From NCBI RefSeq assembly GCF_029269835.1, contig NZ_JARJBB010000010.1:124001-188000 (forward strand): 64,000 bases of DNA. The letters are read 5' to 3'. Origin of the DNA: Streptomyces tropicalis. Lineage in GTDB: Bacteria; Actinomycetota; Actinomycetes; Streptomycetales; Streptomycetaceae. A program made the translations under genes and the position numbers. Below are positions 7,598 through 15,581 of this stretch, in pieces; position 1 is the first letter of the stretch; the number at the start of each line of letters is the position of its first letter. Below the pieces are notes generated by a model, which saw only the letters and a program-made list of their open reading frames with translations, was not told the DNA's origin and made no database searches.

Positions 7598-7640
7598 CTG
7601 ATAAGGATGAGGCCACAGGTTCAAATCCTGTGAGCCCCAC
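7598..7640 (+). repeat. attR-like site: 3' half of tRNA-Ile (43-bp direct repeat, right copy)
   Basis: Bases 7598-7640 repeat 1665-1707 with one mismatch. There is no 5' half of a tRNA before them, so this is a tRNA remnant and not a gene. It marks the right boundary of an inserted segment of about 5.9 kb. Confidence 0.85.
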
Positions 7641-7646
7641 CAGTAC

Positions 7647-7680
7647 GAAGACCCCCAGTCGATTACGGCTGGGGGTCTTC
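7647..7680. terminator. Hairpin after the right att copy
   Basis: A perfect 12-bp stem GAAGACCCCCAG/CTGGGGGTCTTC (7647-7658 with 7669-7680) with a ten-base loop. No T tract follows, as is common for Streptomyces terminators. It may be the original chromosomal terminator of tRNA-Ile, displaced when the element inserted. Confidence 0.65.
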
Positions 7681-8299
7681 GGCGTTCATGGGTGGCATCG
7701 ACCGTCGTGGCCCCGTCGGCCGTTTCTGCGGGGTTGCGCAGGCGACCCGCCGCTCACAGGCCCGCGAGCGGCCGGTCGGTGATCCCGTCCCACACGGCCC
7801 GCACGACGGCCCGATGCAGGCTGGTGCGGGCCGGCTGCGGAGTCCGGTGCCGTGCGCGCTGTGCGGTCTTCCTGTAGCTCTGTGTTGCCGATACGCGCGG
7901 TGGGGTGGCTTCCGGGGAATCTGCACACGGCGTGCGCAAGCCGGTAAGAGGGGGGTGTGTTCGGCCAGGGAGGGCGTCGTGGGGTGTTCCTTTGGTGCGG
8001 AACGTCTTGTTCCGGATCTCGTCGGCAAGACCCGTCGTGTCGGAGTGTCGCGCAACATGTGGAGAAGCTGACCCCGTGGTGTGTGCGGTTCTGCACCGAT
8101 GAGAGGTCGCGCTTCACCAACTGCGCCGGACGGCAAGGCGGTTGATTGGAGGGTGGGTGCGCTCCGTGCTTTGATCCCTTGCGCCGCGGGGGTTCGTGCG
8201 AGCGTCCCGACGGGGGGCGTCGCCCGCCTGCGGTGGTGGCGCCCGCCTTTCGTCCCCCAGCGGCGCCGCTCGCCCGAACGTCGTGCGAAGGGAAACATC
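7681..8299. other. Gene-free stretch before the leader-peptide gene
   Basis: About 620 bases with overlapping open frames on both strands, none with codon bias or family resemblance that I trust. It presumably holds the promoter of the small peptide gene at 8300, but I cannot point to a convincing -35/-10 pair. Confidence 0.5.
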
Positions 8300-8506
8300 A
8301 TGTCCGCTCAGCAGATCCACACCGCCGCCCTCTCCGAGGCCGACCTCGACGCCGTCTCCGGTGGCCTGAGCCCTGAGGTCGGCGGCTACGTCGGCCCCCT
8401 GGCGCTCAGCAGCTCGGACGTCACCGCCCAGATCGGCGCGGTCCAGAACGAGGTTCTGGGTTCCGTCGGCCAGGTCCACGGCGCGGGTTTCAACGTCGCG
8501 TTCTGA
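8300..8506 (+). CDS. Small peptide with double-glycine-type leader
   Basis: A 68-residue peptide starting at ATG 8300 after a GAAGGGAA ribosome binding site. Residues 1-23 form an acidic amphipathic leader with LSEADLDAVSGG, the classic pattern cut after GG by peptidase C39/PCAT transporters and also found in class II lanthipeptide and related RiPP precursors. The 45-residue core that follows is rich in Gly, Val and Ser and contains no Cys, so it cannot form lanthionines. It could be an unmodified secreted peptide or a precursor for another modification. No modifying enzyme, C39 protease or ABC exporter is nearby. A strong double hairpin follows the gene. Confidence 0.7.
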   Translation: MSAQQIHTAALSEADLDAVSGGLSPEVGGYVGPLALSSSDVTAQIGAVQNEVLGSVGQVHGAGFNVAF

Positions 8507-8587
8507 TCCATGGACTGCACCGGTCGGTGCGGCCTCCCGGCGTGGTCCCCTCCACGGCTCTCACGGGTGGTCCCCGACCGGCGTGCG

Positions 8588-8620
8588 CGAGGCCCCCGGC
8601 CCTTCCGGCCGGGGGCCTCG
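8588..8620. terminator. Strong hairpin downstream of the leader-peptide gene
   Basis: A perfect 14-bp GC-rich stem (8588-8601 with 8607-8620) with a five-base loop. No T tract follows. It lies 81 bases after the peptide stop and is a likely terminator for it. Confidence 0.75.
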
Positions 8621-8643
8621 CCCGTGTGCGGCCGGGCATACGG

Positions 8644-8676
8644 GAAGATCCCCGGTCGGTGCGACCGGGGATCTTC
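8644..8676. terminator. Second hairpin between convergent genes
   Basis: A perfect 15-bp stem (8644-8658 with 8662-8676) with a three-base loop, only 23 bases after the previous hairpin. The pair sits between the rightward peptide gene and the leftward DUF6344 gene, so one hairpin probably serves each direction. Confidence 0.75.
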
Positions 8677-8757
8677 GGTGTGACGTGCGGAGCGGTACGC
8701 AAATCTCGCCGTTACGTCAGGGATGCGGATGGGGCACCGGGTGCGGTGCCGGCCCTG

Positions 8758-9123
8758 TCAGCGCTGGAGGGGGATGGTCGGCCGGGCCGGCGGTTCGGCC
8801 GGGGCGCAGTCGGGGTCCGTCGCGAGGGCTGCCGCTTCGTCGAGCTGGCGGTGGCGGCAGGTGGGTGTCCTGCCGTGGGCCTCGGCCCGGATGCGTTGCT
8901 TGATCGTGGGGGGCAGGGACCTGGCATTGACCCGGGACCGGAGTGGCGTCGTCTGCGCCGGGATGTTCGCGGTGCTCTTCGGCGCCGTCTTGGGCCGGGG
9001 CTGCGGTGCCGCAGCGGCCGTCGTGGCGGCGGTGGTGGTGCTGGCGATCCCCAGCGCGGTGCACAGGGCGAGGAAGGCGGTGACGATGGCGGTCCACAGC
9101 TTCATGACCTTGTTCTGGTCCAT
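8758..9123 (-). CDS. DUF6344 small secreted protein
   Basis: A 121-residue protein with an N-terminal segment of a basic start and hydrophobic core (VMKLWTAIVTAFLALCTALG, residues 6-25) followed by Ala/Thr-rich sequence, consistent with a signal peptide or single anchor. The C-terminal half has the conserved SLPPTIKQRIRAEAHG and TCRHR motifs that I recognise from Streptomyces proteins of this family. A GAGGGG ribosome binding site precedes the ATG. No function is known. It is convergent with the leader-peptide gene and divergent from the DLW-39 gene. Confidence 0.75.
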   Translation of the reverse strand: MDQNKVMKLWTAIVTAFLALCTALGIASTTTAATTAAAAPQPRPKTAPKSTANIPAQTTPLRSRVNARSLPPTIKQRIRAEAHGRTPTCRHRQLDEAAALATDPDCAPAEPPARPTIPLQR

Positions 9124-9461
9124 AACCCCTCACTTTCGGGTTGGGCGATTTGCGTACTTTCCTCATGATGTGTATCGGGACCGCGAAGTGGTGGACCGAC
9201 GCTCGTGGCGCCGCGATCTTCGGATGAACACCACTCGGATGGACGCAGGAGTGGAGAAAAGCTTCGAACCGGGGGCGAATGCGGCCAAATATCACTGTCC
9301 GTGGGGGTGTGATCACCCTCCGATCGGAGCGATGTGATCCGTTCCTACTGCGTTTCCGGGGGCGGCAGTTGATGGCGGACACAGGTCACCGATCGATATC
9401 GGTCGGTGTGTATAGTCGGGCGCCAGAGGTCCCCTACGTCAACGAAAGACGAGGTCGCGCG
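9124..9461. other. Divergent intergenic region DUF6344 / DLW-39
   Basis: 338 bases with locally higher A+T. A TATAGT -10-like box at 9411-9416 lies 46 bases upstream of the DLW-39 start, and imperfect dyads around GATCGATATC sit just before it. No gene is seen here. Confidence 0.5.
9411..9416 (+). promoter_or_regulatory. -10 element (TATAGT) for the DLW-39 gene
   Basis: TATAGT is close to the TATAAT consensus and rare in this GC-rich context. The -35 region about 17 bases upstream is weak. Confidence 0.4.
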
Positions 9462-9590
9462 GTGAAGAAGCTTCTCCTGGTCGCACTGGCCGCCATCGGC
9501 GGGCTCCTCGTGTACCGCCAGATCCAGGCGGATCGCGCCGAGCAGGATCTGTGGACGGAGGCGACCGACTCCGTGCCCACGGGTTCCTGA
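9462..9590 (+). CDS. DLW-39 family protein
   Basis: A 42-residue protein, too short for most gene finders. It begins VKKLLLVALAAIGGLLVYRQIQ, a single membrane helix, followed by the diagnostic DLW in AEQDLWTEATDSV. The family is named for this motif and its usual 39-residue size, and it lies downstream of gyrA and tRNA-Ile in actinobacteria. A GTG start at 9462 is used because it gives exactly the family N-terminus. The role is unknown. Its expected neighbourhood next to tRNA-Ile has here been stretched by the integrated element. Confidence 0.88.
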   Translation: MKKLLLVALAAIGGLLVYRQIQADRAEQDLWTEATDSVPTGS

Positions 9591-9615
9591 GCACCCACAC
9601 CCGATACCGAACAGG

Positions 9616-9643
9616 CCCCGACCGCCGTAGCGGTCGGGGTTTT
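9616..9643 (+). terminator. Rho-independent terminator of the DLW-39 gene
   Basis: A stem CCCCGACCG/CGGTCGGGG (9616-9624 with 9631-9639), a six-base loop, and four T residues. Confidence 0.85.
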
Positions 9644-9765
9644 GTGCTGTCCGGGGCCTCGTGTTGCGGAGGCCGCGCACCCGGGGTAGCGCCCGGCGTC
9701 CGTGAGCCGGGCGTTTCGGACGGGCGTACGGATTACGCGGATGGCGCAGCGGCACCCGGGGCAGG

Positions 9766-11148
9766 ATGGGCGGGGTCCGGAGCGGCGACGAGGGGTGGCG
9801 CGGCATGGTGGGGCATACGGCGGCGGGGCGGCGGACGGGGGCGGGGAGCGGCTCCCTCCGCGCGCGGGGTGCCCGCCGGGTCCGCGGTGCCGGGCGGGCG
9901 GCCGTGGGGGCCGCGGCGGTGCTGAGCCTGGTGGCGCTGCTGCCCGGGCCGTCCGCCGCCGACGCCTCCCCCGGCGGCTACGCCTGGGCCGACGGCTCCC
10001 CCTCCGTCACCGGCGCGGCCTCGACCACGGACGCCGCGCGGCTCGAGCCCGGCTCCACGTACCGCAGCGCCCTGCCCCGCCATGGCAGGCTGTACTACCG
10101 CCTCGACCTCGACGCCACCTCGACCGCGTACGTCTCCGCCACGGCGGTCCCCCCGGCGGGCGCCTCGGTGGCCGCCACGGACGGCCTGCGGATCTCCGTG
10201 CAGGACGCCGGCGGCACCTCCTGCTCCTTCCAGGCCACCCGTTTCGGGGCGAGCCGCAGCCCGCATCCGATCGCCGCGTGGGGCGCCCGCGAGGTCGCCC
10301 CCGGCGGCACGCTGTGCCGGGGCGCCGGCACCTACTACGTCGTCGTCGAACGCGTCGACGCCCAGGACTCGTCGCCGGGCACCTGGCCCCTGGAACTGGG
10401 GGTGGCGTCGGAGCCCCCGCTGCGGCGTACGGGGGCGACCCGGGCGCCCGGGACCTGGGACTCGGCGTCCCCCGCACCCGTCACCGGCCCGGTCGTGGAC
10501 CGGCACGGCGGCGCGGGCTTCGCCGGGGCGAGCCCGGTCGGACCGGGGGTCTGGCGGGACCGCATCAGGCCCGGCCAGACCCTCTTCTACCGGGTGCCCG
10601 TCGACTGGGGACAGCAACTGAACACCACGGCGGAGCTGGGAAGTTCGGGTGCCGGAAGCGGCTATGTGACGGGTGCGCTGACCCTGTCCCTCTACAACCC
10701 CGTGCGGGGCTACGCGACGGAGGGCACCGCAGGCTACACCGGACGGCAGACCGAGGCGGCCCTCGAACCCCTGCCGCCCGTCGCCTACGCCAACCGGTAC
10801 GGATTCGCGGACCAGGTGAAGGCGATGCGGTTCGCCGGACCGTACTACCTGGTGGTGCACCTCTCGGCGCAGACCGCCGCGGAGTTCGGGGACGGTCCCT
10901 TCGGGCTGACCCTGCGCGTCCGCACGGCGGGCGCGGCCTCGTCCGGGCCCGGGTACGCGGGGCGGTCGGAGCCGGGCGGTCTCTTCGAGGTCACCGACCG
11001 GGACCGCGCGGCGGCCTCGCCGGACGGGACGGCCGGTGGCGCCGCCCTGCGCGCACTGGCCGTCGGCGGGATCGGCGCGGGCACGGTCGTCCTGCTGGTC
11101 CTCGGGGTGTGGACGGTGACCGCCCGGCGCCGGGCCGGTGCCTGGTAG
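9766..11148 (+). CDS. Secreted, C-terminally membrane-anchored protein of unknown function
   Basis: A 460-residue protein with a long basic N-terminus, a signal-type hydrophobic stretch (AAVGAAAVLSLVALLPG, about 45-61) and an Ala-rich cleavage region. A large extracellular part of beta character follows, and a C-terminal membrane helix (about 430-452) ends in a basic tail, giving a type I topology. The extracellular part contains two similar modules: LEPGSTYRSALPRHGRLYYRLDL near 90-114 and IRPGQTLFYRVPVDW near 265-279. Both recall the pre-peptidase C-terminal-like beta domains of exported actinobacterial proteins. The second possible start, at 9808, would shorten the cytoplasmic part by 14 residues. 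It is convergent with the kinase gene, only 25 bases away. Confidence 0.65.
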   Translation: MGGVRSGDEGWRGMVGHTAAGRRTGAGSGSLRARGARRVRGAGRAAVGAAAVLSLVALLPGPSAADASPGGYAWADGSPSVTGAASTTDAARLEPGSTYRSALPRHGRLYYRLDLDATSTAYVSATAVPPAGASVAATDGLRISVQDAGGTSCSFQATRFGASRSPHPIAAWGAREVAPGGTLCRGAGTYYVVVERVDAQDSSPGTWPLELGVASEPPLRRTGATRAPGTWDSASPAPVTGPVVDRHGGAGFAGASPVGPGVWRDRIRPGQTLFYRVPVDWGQQLNTTAELGSSGAGSGYVTGALTLSLYNPVRGYATEGTAGYTGRQTEAALEPLPPVAYANRYGFADQVKAMRFAGPYYLVVHLSAQTAAEFGDGPFGLTLRVRTAGAASSGPGYAGRSEPGGLFEVTDRDRAAASPDGTAGGAALRALAVGGIGAGTVVLLVLGVWTVTARRRAGAW

Positions 11149-11173
11149 GAGCGACGTCCACGGGCCGGTCCGC

Positions 11174-13330
11174 TCACAGGTGGGCCAGGGCCCAGAACCC
11201 GACGGCGTAGCAGACCAGGGCGAGCAGCAGCAGGGGGACCGCGGCCTTCGCGGGGGGCCCGGGCCGGCCGGGGCGTGCGGCCCGGTGCCGGGAGGCGCCG
11301 CGCGCCGGCGCGGGAACCGGGGACGACGCCGGGGGCGGGGTCTGCGGGACCTCGCTGGTGTACGACGCCGTGGCCGGGTCGGGACGCTGCGCCGCGGCGG
11401 CCGGGGGCGGGTACGGGGTCGTGTGCTGCCGGGAGGCGGGCAGGACGTGGGTCGGGTCGGACGGGGAGGCGTGCTGGGAGGGGGAGTTGGGGCCGAAGTG
11501 GCCCACGGCCCCGGGTGAGGTGGGAGGGGTGCCGGTGTCCGGGCGGGGGGAGTGGGCCGGCCTGCCGGTCGTCGTGGGGGGCGGGACCGGGAAGCTTCCG
11601 GTGTCCGACATGGAGGCGGGCCGGGCGGGGGCCGCGGACGGCGGATGGGGCGAGCCCTCGGCGGGTGGGAGGGGAAGCGGGTGGGGGCGGGCCTGCGGTC
11701 CGGTGGCGGGCCCCGCCCCGGGGGGAGGCTGAGTCCCGGTCGAGGAGTCCGTGCCGGTGGGAGGCCGAGTCCCGGCCGAGGGGGCCGATCCAGGGGAGGG
11801 GTGCCCCTCGGCGGTGGGCCCCGCCGCATGCGCGGCCCCCGCGTCGGCGGAGGACCGCGGCCCGGCGGAGGACTGCGTTCCGGCTGTGGACCCGGCCTCA
11901 GCGGTGGGCCCTGCTCCGGCCGAGGACTGCGTCCCCGTGGCGGACCGCGGCCCGGCGGAGGGCTGCGTGCCGACCGCGTGCGGCCGGGAGCCGTCGCGTG
12001 CTTGTGGACCGAGGCCGGTGGCCCGGCCCGGGGCGTCGGTGGACGTCCGTGGGTCGGGGCGCCGCCCGGGGGAGCCGGGCTCAGCAGGGGGTGCGGCTCC
12101 TTCCGGCCCGGACCGGTCCGCGCCGCCGTGACGGACCCCCGGCTGCCCGGACCCGGACCCTCGGCCCGCTGCCTCGAGGGACACGGCCCCCGGCGCCCCG
12201 GGACCGACCGGCGGGACGGCCCCCGGCGGCACCGGACGACCCGACGGCGGAGCCCCCGGCGGTACGGCGCCGTGCCGCGCGGACTCGGCGGACCGGGGGT
12301 CGGCGGGACCGGGTCCGGAGACGTCCCCGGCGGCGACCGCGCCGTCGGTGTCTCCGCCGTCCGGTTCCCCGGCGGCGGCCGTCCCCTCGGCGTCCCCCGC
12401 CCGCGGGACGCGCCCCGCTGTGTGCGTGCGCGCCACGTGGGGGCTGTGGTGCAGCGGGCCCTCGGCGGCGAATCCCGGTGGCAGCGGGCCGAGTTGGTCG
12501 AAGACCTCGATCAGCTCGTCGTCGGGGCCGGGCTCGGGGAGGAGCTCGGCGGCCGCGGCGAGCGCCTTGCGCGCCCCGGTGGCCGTGCGGAAGCGGGCGA
12601 GCGGATCCGGTTGCAGCAGCGCGGCCACGACCTGCCACAACGGCTCCGGGACACCCTGCGGGGCACCCGGCGTCCCGTGCTCGGCGAAGAACTCCACGAG
12701 CGCCTTGGCGTCCGGCCGGGCGCCCTGCAGCAGGTACAGGGCGACCAGACCGACCGCGAACAGGTCGGCGGGGAAGTCGGGTTCGGCTCCCCTCATCTGC
12801 TCGGGCGCCAGGTAGCCGGGCGTCCCCACCACCAGGTCGGCCTCGGTCAGCCGGGGCTCCCCCAGCCGCATGGCGATGCCGAAGTCGGACAGGCGCAGTC
12901 TCGGCCGTCCCGTCCCGGTTGCCTCCAGCAGCACGTTCGCCGGTTTGACGTCGCGGTGCACGACGTCCTCCGCGTGCACCGCGGCCAGCCCGGAGAGCAA
13001 CTGGTCGAGCAGGGTGCACACGAACGGCGGGGGCAGCGGGCCGTAGTCGCCGACGAGGTGGACCAGCGAGCCGCCCGCCACCAGGTCCATGGTGAACAGG
13101 ACCTTGTCGTCGTCCGCGGCCCAGCTCGCCGGTGCGAGCACGTGCGGATGGTCGATCCGCAGCGCCTGTTCGCGGACGAAGCGCAGCAGGGAGTGCGCGT
13201 CGCGCTGCTGCAGGACCTTGGCGGCCACGTACCGGCGGCGGCGGTGGTCCCAGGCGCGCCACACCGCGCCGGCGCCGCCGCGCCCGATCGGGTCGACCAG
13301 TTCGTACCGTCCGGCGAAGACCTCACCCAT
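11174..13330 (-). CDS. Transmembrane Ser/Thr protein kinase
   Basis: A 718-residue Hanks-type kinase. The kinase domain (about 7-270) has all key residues: GRGGAG loop (16-21), Lys38, HRDVKPAN (125-132), DFG (149-151) and the activation-segment GTPGYLAPEQ. Residues 300-690 are a very long low-complexity linker of Gly, Pro, Ser, Thr and Ala with repeated TGTQSSAG-like units. A single membrane helix closes the protein (about 697-716) with almost nothing outside, so it has no sensor domain of its own. The target is unknown. An XRE-type regulator starts upstream in the same direction, and the pair may be one transcription unit. Confidence 0.92.
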   Translation of the reverse strand: MGEVFAGRYELVDPIGRGGAGAVWRAWDHRRRRYVAAKVLQQRDAHSLLRFVREQALRIDHPHVLAPASWAADDDKVLFTMDLVAGGSLVHLVGDYGPLPPPFVCTLLDQLLSGLAAVHAEDVVHRDVKPANVLLEATGTGRPRLRLSDFGIAMRLGEPRLTEADLVVGTPGYLAPEQMRGAEPDFPADLFAVGLVALYLLQGARPDAKALVEFFAEHGTPGAPQGVPEPLWQVVAALLQPDPLARFRTATGARKALAAAAELLPEPGPDDELIEVFDQLGPLPPGFAAEGPLHHSPHVARTHTAGRVPRAGDAEGTAAAGEPDGGDTDGAVAAGDVSGPGPADPRSAESARHGAVPPGAPPSGRPVPPGAVPPVGPGAPGAVSLEAAGRGSGSGQPGVRHGGADRSGPEGAAPPAEPGSPGRRPDPRTSTDAPGRATGLGPQARDGSRPHAVGTQPSAGPRSATGTQSSAGAGPTAEAGSTAGTQSSAGPRSSADAGAAHAAGPTAEGHPSPGSAPSAGTRPPTGTDSSTGTQPPPGAGPATGPQARPHPLPLPPAEGSPHPPSAAPARPASMSDTGSFPVPPPTTTGRPAHSPRPDTGTPPTSPGAVGHFGPNSPSQHASPSDPTHVLPASRQHTTPYPPPAAAAQRPDPATASYTSEVPQTPPPASSPVPAPARGASRHRAARPGRPGPPAKAAVPLLLLALVCYAVGFWALAHL

Positions 13331-13456
13331 GGCCGTGCGTCGCTCCTCCCCCTGCGGTCGCCCCTCCGGGCGTCCCGCTGCGCTGCCCGCGTGTGCCGCC
13401 CACCGCGCGGCCGGACCGGCTGCCGAACCCCCGTGCGCCGCCCGGGTCGTGGGACG

Positions 13457-14005
13457 TCAGCTCTGGTGGGACTGGTAGTGCGCGACGGCGTCGGAGGTGC
13501 GGCCGGCCCCGTACACACGGAGGAAGTCGGCCAGTTCGGGGTGGGTGGCGGAGAGCGTGTCCGCCGCGTCGATGATGTCCCCGGCGGCCGCGACGGAACG
13601 CAGCAGCGACTGGATCTCGCGGACCACCCGCTTGACCGTGGGTGCACCCGAACTGGTCGTCGTGTGCGTGGTGTTGTTGAGCACCGAGCCCCCCTGCGAC
13701 CTCTTGATCTCGTCCATGCGGTCGGTGGCCTCGGCGGCGCTCACGCTGCCGTCCGCCACCTGCCCGGCCAGTTCCTGCAGGAGTTGGACCCGCTGGACGA
13801 CCGCCGGGTTGCCGATCTTCGCGCGCTGGCCGCTCATCAGCTGCGAGAGCATCGGCGCGGAGAGTCCCAGGACTCCCGCCAGCCGGGCCTGGTTGAGCCC
13901 GAGGTCGTCTATCAGCTTGCGGAAGAGCGCCCCCAGCGGCTCCCCGTACCAGTTCCGCTGCAGTTCCCGCGCTCTGGCGGTGGCTTCCTGCTGTGCGGCG
14001 TCCAT
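13457..14005 (-). CDS. XRE-type helix-turn-helix DNA-binding protein
   Basis: A 182-residue protein. The N-terminal half has a helix-turn-helix (LNQARLAGVLGLSAPMLSQLMSGQRAKIGNP, about 36-66, split here into two recognisable halves: LNQARLAGVLGLS and APMLSQLMSGQRAK). The C-terminal half is helical with no known sensor motif (VKRVVREIQSLLRSVAAAGD, DFLRVYGAGR). It lies just upstream of the kinase gene on the same strand, so the two are likely expressed together, and the regulator is a candidate kinase partner. That link is inferred only from position. No autoregulatory dyad was found upstream. Confidence 0.8.
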   Translation of the reverse strand: MDAAQQEATARARELQRNWYGEPLGALFRKLIDDLGLNQARLAGVLGLSAPMLSQLMSGQRAKIGNPAVVQRVQLLQELAGQVADGSVSAAEATDRMDEIKRSQGGSVLNNTTHTTTSSGAPTVKRVVREIQSLLRSVAAAGDIIDAADTLSATHPELADFLRVYGAGRTSDAVAHYQSHQS

Positions 14006-14102
14006 TGCGTCTCCCCATCGCTTCCCCTGGAACGCGGTTCGCGGTAGCGAACCACGCGGAGCATCTTACGGAGCGTGGTCGGCCACGGGGAGTCCAATCC
14101 TT

Positions 14103-14133
14103 TTGCGAGATGTGGGGGGTGACCCGGTACTCT
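14103..14133 (+). promoter_or_regulatory. Possible promoter of tRNA-Ala
   Basis: TTGCGA at 14103-14108 and TACTCT at 14128-14133, 53 bases before the tRNA. The 19-base spacer is longer than ideal. Confidence 0.35.
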
Positions 14134-14185
14134 GGTCTGCGGCACCCGACCGGGACGTGGTTTCTCCGGCCGGATGCTCCTTCCA

Positions 14186-14258
14186 GGGGCCTTAGCTCAG
14201 TTGGTAGAGCGCTGTCTTTGCATGGCAGATGTCAGGGGTTCGACTCCCCTAGGCTCCA
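14186..14258 (+). tRNA. tRNA-Ala (anticodon UGC)
   Basis: A complete 73-base cloverleaf. The acceptor GGGGCCT/AGGCTCC has one G-T pair and discriminator A at 14258. The D loop is AGCTCAGTTGGTAGAGC, the anticodon loop TTTGCAT carries TGC at 14219-14221, and the T arm is AGGGGTTCGACTCCCCT. CCA is not encoded. It is the second tRNA of the conserved gyrA-tRNA-Ile-tRNA-Ala order. Confidence 0.97.
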
Positions 14259-14266
14259 CAGCAAGA

Positions 14267-14306
14267 AACCCCTCCGACCTGCGGAAAAGCAGGGCGGAGG
14301 GGTTTT
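14267..14306 (+). terminator. Terminator of tRNA-Ala
   Basis: A stem AACCCCTCCG/CGGAGGGGTT (14267-14276 with 14295-14304) with a further inner CCTGC/GCAGG stem, ending in TTTT. Confidence 0.85.
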
Positions 14307-14466
14307 CTGCATGCGGAGGCCGACGCGTGCGGCGCCGGTGCCGGCCTGCGTGGCGGCGGTCCCGGCGAGCACGGCACGAGAAGCTCCCCCGGCTCCGCGG
14401 GGAGCGGAGCGCGGGGGGAGCCGTGCCGTGGGGCCGCCGGGGGAGGCGGGTACGGCGGTGGGCGGG

Positions 14467-15189
14467 TCAGCCGCGGTCGTCGCGGTCCACGCCCTCCTCG
14501 GCCTCCTTGGCCTCGACCTCGGGGTCGAGTACGGACTGGCCGCTGCCGTCCACGGAGGTCAGCCGGCCGGACTCGGGCACCTCGGTCGCCGCGGGCGGCT
14601 CGACCAGCCAGTCCGGGTTGGCCTGCTTGTCCCACCACTTCCAGGCCGCGAACGCGCCGCCCGCGACGACGCCCAGCACCACGAGCACCTTCGCTGCGCG
14701 GCCGGCGCGGGCCCGCCGGTCGTGCTTGCGGGCCAGCTTGCGCAGCTCGTCGGCGGTGAGCCGGCCGCGCAGCGCGGCCACCGCGGCACCGGCCGCGGCG
14801 GCGCTGCGGGCGGCCGCCTCGTCGGCGACGGGTGTGGCCGCGGCCACCGCCTGCTCGATGCGTGGACGTGAGTACTCGGCGGCCTGCCGGGCGGCCTTGC
14901 GGGTGCGGGCGGCCGCTTCGTGTGCGGCCTGGTCGACCTTGGGCGGGACATGGGCCAGTGCCTGCGTGCGCGCCTGCTCCAGCCGGGGTGCGACGAGGGC
15001 GTCGTACTGGACCCGGGCCTGGTCGGCGGCCAGCGACACCTTGGGTGCGAGCCGGACGCGGGCCTCGTTTGCGTAGTGCGCGGCCCGGTCCATGGCTGTG
15101 TCGGCGTAGGGCGCCACCACGTCCGCGGCGTGCAGCACGCTGTCCTTCGCCGAGCCGGTCGCGGCGCGCACGCTGTCGATGCGGGTCAC
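14467..15189 (-). CDS. DUF5324 family protein
   Basis: A 240-residue protein of the Streptomyces DUF5324 family. Residues 1-160 are a long charged, Ala-rich helical region (repeated AADQARVQYDALVAP and DQAAHEAAARTRKAAR units) resembling apolipoprotein-like amphipathic helices. A membrane helix (about 166-185) ends in AAWKWWDKQA, and an acidic tail of about 50 residues ends the protein. The bulk is therefore probably cytoplasmic and membrane-tethered. The ATG follows GAGGAGGAA. No function is known; the helical region could bind membrane or act as a scaffold. Confidence 0.8.
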   Translation of the reverse strand: MTRIDSVRAATGSAKDSVLHAADVVAPYADTAMDRAAHYANEARVRLAPKVSLAADQARVQYDALVAPRLEQARTQALAHVPPKVDQAAHEAAARTRKAARQAAEYSRPRIEQAVAAATPVADEAAARSAAAAGAAVAALRGRLTADELRKLARKHDRRARAGRAAKVLVVLGVVAGGAFAAWKWWDKQANPDWLVEPPAATEVPESGRLTSVDGSGQSVLDPEVEAKEAEEGVDRDDRG

Positions 15190-15581
15190 GGGTTCCTCCT
15201 CCTCGGTGGCGTACGGTAATTCGACTTTCCACCCTTTTACGGATCATGCCTGTCGGCGTGCCCGGAGGCATGTGACGACGGGCATCCGGGTCACGGGTGC
15301 CACCCGGGTACCCCCGTGACTCTCCCTCTCCCGGCCTGGGCCGGGAGGAAGGCGCGCGGGTGCCGGAGACGATCGGGTGTCATAAGGGGCGAAAGTGTGG
15401 TCAACGAGAGCTTGCCGTCGACAATGCCACGGATCGCCGCGCGGTGCTCCGTCTCCGGGAGGGGCGACGCGGATTTCGCAAGCGGTTCCGGCAGAAGTGC
15501 CCCCGTAAGCGGTCGACGGGCGACGCGGGGGGCGCGCCGTGCGAGGATCGGGGACCCCAGCACGTCAACGGAAGGCAGATC
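15190..15581. other. Divergent intergenic region DUF5324 / cyclophilin
   Basis: 392 bases. An in-frame extension upstream of the cyclophilin start is open to 15297, but it lacks similarity and a ribosome binding site. I read this stretch as promoter DNA for both genes, with no clear consensus elements. Confidence 0.5.

Noticed and set aside
7598..7640. Second tRNA-Ile gene
   Set aside because: Only the 3' half is present; there is no D arm or 5' acceptor strand.
7688..8071. Possible 127-residue gene in the gap before the leader-peptide gene
   Set aside because: No ribosome binding site, no similarity, and overlapping frames on the other strand are equally open.
9733..11829. A 698-codon open frame on the minus strand
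   Set aside because: It runs opposite the membrane-protein gene and into the kinase linker, is made of Arg/Pro/Gly low complexity and shows no domain; it is a GC-rich shadow.
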